DNA of 64,000 bases from Patiria miniata (taxonomy: Eukaryota > Echinodermata > Asteroidea > Valvatida > Asterinidae), in the NCBI RefSeq assembly GCF_015706575.1, contig NW_024037050.1:1674001-1738000 (forward strand), in the 5' to 3' direction. Made by a program: the position numbers and the translations under genes. Shown here piece after piece: positions 57,201 to 60,200 of this stretch. Position 1 is the first letter of the stretch. Each line of letters begins with the position of its first letter. Below the pieces are notes generated by a model. The model made no database searches and had not been told where the DNA came from. It saw nothing but the letters and a program-made list of their open reading frames with translations.

Positions 57201-60200
57201 ACTGACATGAAGTGCAGGTCCGTGGTTGGGCTGACCATCCATGGAGCTATAAAACATGTGTAGGGCGGTGTTGCGTTGAGTAGTGTGAAAACGTAGTGAA
57301 ATTGAACCGTGTTGAAATTGTAAGAAGTCGACACGGGTTGGAACCGTGTAGATTCCGACACGGATCGAACGTACATACATGTAGTGTGAAAAGGCCTTAT
57401 GGTTTCGGCAAAAATATCAGTATCGCGAATCAGTATTTGTAGATCTGGCTGTTTATCAGAAGTTGGCTGGAAAATTTTGCCTTCTGCTATAATCGAAATT
57501 GTTCGGCAAAAATAATTCCGGCGCGAAGTGGTTAAATGCGCGGAGTCCACAGCTTTTAGACATTGTTAGCGACAGCAGGCTAGAGCGTGAAATAAAGTGA
57601 ACCGTAAAGTTTCAGTTCTGCACACTGTGTAGCAAAGCTCCATGTTATTTGTCAGCACTCTAGAGCCACGTGTTCTTAAATGATCACTCAACCGTTTACT
57701 CACAATAGTCTGTAAAAAGACCCCCCAAAGCAAATTTGACTGTTGAAATTCTAAAAGCTACATGTAAGAGAAGGTGCAACTGGTTTATTCTTTGAAGAAC
57801 AGAAGTGCTGGGAAAAAATATCAGGAGAGGCCAAAGCAATTGTTATAATAGTTCAGGTTTCAGTTTAGTATAAAACCACCCAATTGCCGCAAGCATGAAC
57901 TAGGCTTTGAGAGTTAACCATCCGAAGCTACATGTACGAACAAAAACAAAAACAATTCAAAGTGATACATATCTCCACTGCTCTAACCTTCTTGCCAGCC
58001 CGAGTGTTCTTCTGGACAGAAAAGAAAAAACATAATAATAATAATAAGCATGCAAATAAATTGTACCGGAACATTTACACAAATATCACAACAAAAATAT
58101 TTATTTCGAATCTCATCAACAGATAGGCCCTACAGTACGATTGTCACTTTCTCATATTCTCGCACTTCAACTCAGAAACAAGCCTGTATCAAGAAGCACT
58201 GGCACTATACTGTACATGTCTACTCTGATAACTTGCCGCAGTGAGCAATATGAAAGGCCTTGCTGGGCACCACATCACATTAGGGTGCGCTGTTCATGAT
58301 ACACATGTGCATGTTACAATGTATGTATACCGATTACTTGCACCTCTTCACATCAACATGTTTGAGTACTGTAGAATGCATTTTGGTTGATGGGAAGTTC
58401 GCAAAAATACCTCAAAATCCGCCTTTTTTGTATCTCACCACCAAAGGGTTGGGGATGATCCCATAGGGCCCCCCCCCTGTCAGAAAGTGGGTTGGAAAGA
58501 CCCCCCCCCCCCCCGCCCCGGAATTTCGCCCCGGAATTTCGCCCCTGACTGAGCTACATTTGTACATTATGTACATGTACATGTATAATACATGTATCCA
58601 CCATGAACTGTATAAATTCAATCTGATAAATGACACTGCTTGATAAACATAATAAATTCATAAATGCCTCCTAGCAGAACAATGTACACATTTCATTCGC
58701 ACCTTAATGGTACATGCAAGCGTACCATACCGGTACCAGCACATGTACAAGCCCATATACTGGCTCAGATTGGTTATTACAAAAAGGTGTGCCTTCATAA
58801 CAAAACATTTCAAAACGAATCATTTTTCAATATAATTGAAAGGCTTTAGTTTCATTCAGGCTCTGAGGCAAGTGGAGTAAGCCGCACATAAATGGTTAAT
58901 GGTACGTACATGTATACACATGCATACAGAATGCACATGTAAAAGCTCGCTTCCTAATATCCTTGTATACTTTTTAAACCTTTCCTTACAAAAAAAAGAG
59001 ACGATACACAGCACAAGGACTGAGTTGAGTGTTAACCCTAACCTTCCTCAATCCTCCTCAATCCTCCTTGTGGTTTTGGAGGATTTTGGAGGATTGAGGC
59101 TGAATGGTATTTTTTTAGATAAGGATTTTGGAGGATTGAGGCTGAATGGTATTTTTCAGAAAAGCATTTTGGAGGATTGAGGCTGAATGGTATTTTTTTA
59201 GATAAGGATTTTGGATGATTGAGGCTGAATGGTATTTTTTCAGAAAAGGATTTTGGAGGATTGAGGCTGAATGGTATTTTTTTGGATAAGGATTTTGGAC
59301 GATTAAGGCTGAACGGTATTTTTCAGAAAAGGATTTTGGAGGATTGAGGCTGAATGGTATTTTTCAGAAAAGGTTTTTTTGGAGGATTGAGGCTGAATGT
59401 ATTTTGAGGCAGGACTGCCTGACGATTTTGAAGGATTGAGGTGCTGGGTACCCTTCGTTTGAACATAAGTGCAACATTTTTGGATGAGGAGGATTTTGGA
59501 GGATTGAGATGAATGTATTTTGAGGCAGGACTGTCTGAAAATTTTGAAGAATTTAGGCACTGTTGTAAAATTTGGGAGGATTTTGGAGGATTGAGGATGG
59601 TTCCTAGCAAAAAGGCCTAGGGGGTTAGGGTTAACATTCTGGATTTCAACCTTCCATCCATCTGAACACACCCATCACTAACTGCACGCTTAGCAACATT
59701 GGACATCTATTGTACATCGTGGACGCACTGCGCTTGTTTCTTGGCAACCTCAATAAAGTATTTATATCGATGGCATACAGTATGAGGCTTTTTGTGTCAC
59801 AGACACAAGTGTGAAGCATCATCCAATAATTGGACAGGGGTCAAGTTGAGGTCGACCTCGATTAAAAAACGTGTACAAAACCAATGGGAGCTGTTGCAAA
59901 AAAACCAAAAGATCAATGAAGATCAATGAAGAGGAACAATAACAAATCCTCGATTTACACCCATAAACAAACATCTGCGTGTGTGGGGGTTGACATGTCT
60001 GATGCATAATTCACAACGATCAAGTTAAACCAGGGTACATGTACTTCTGATACTGGGAGTGGCTACATGTACTTTAGCAGCCAGTAATCCTGGCTTTGCT
60101 GCTGTGCGTGTTCACTGAGCCATACTGTTTCTCACAGAGGCCTCAAGAAAATCTGACACCTTTGGCACTAAATGGAGATGTTCTGCAACACACAGGGTAT

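Noticed and set aside
59303-59671. 122-codon frame rich in Ser, Lys, Pro and Asn
   Set aside because: It is the translated 45-bp minisatellite on the minus strand.
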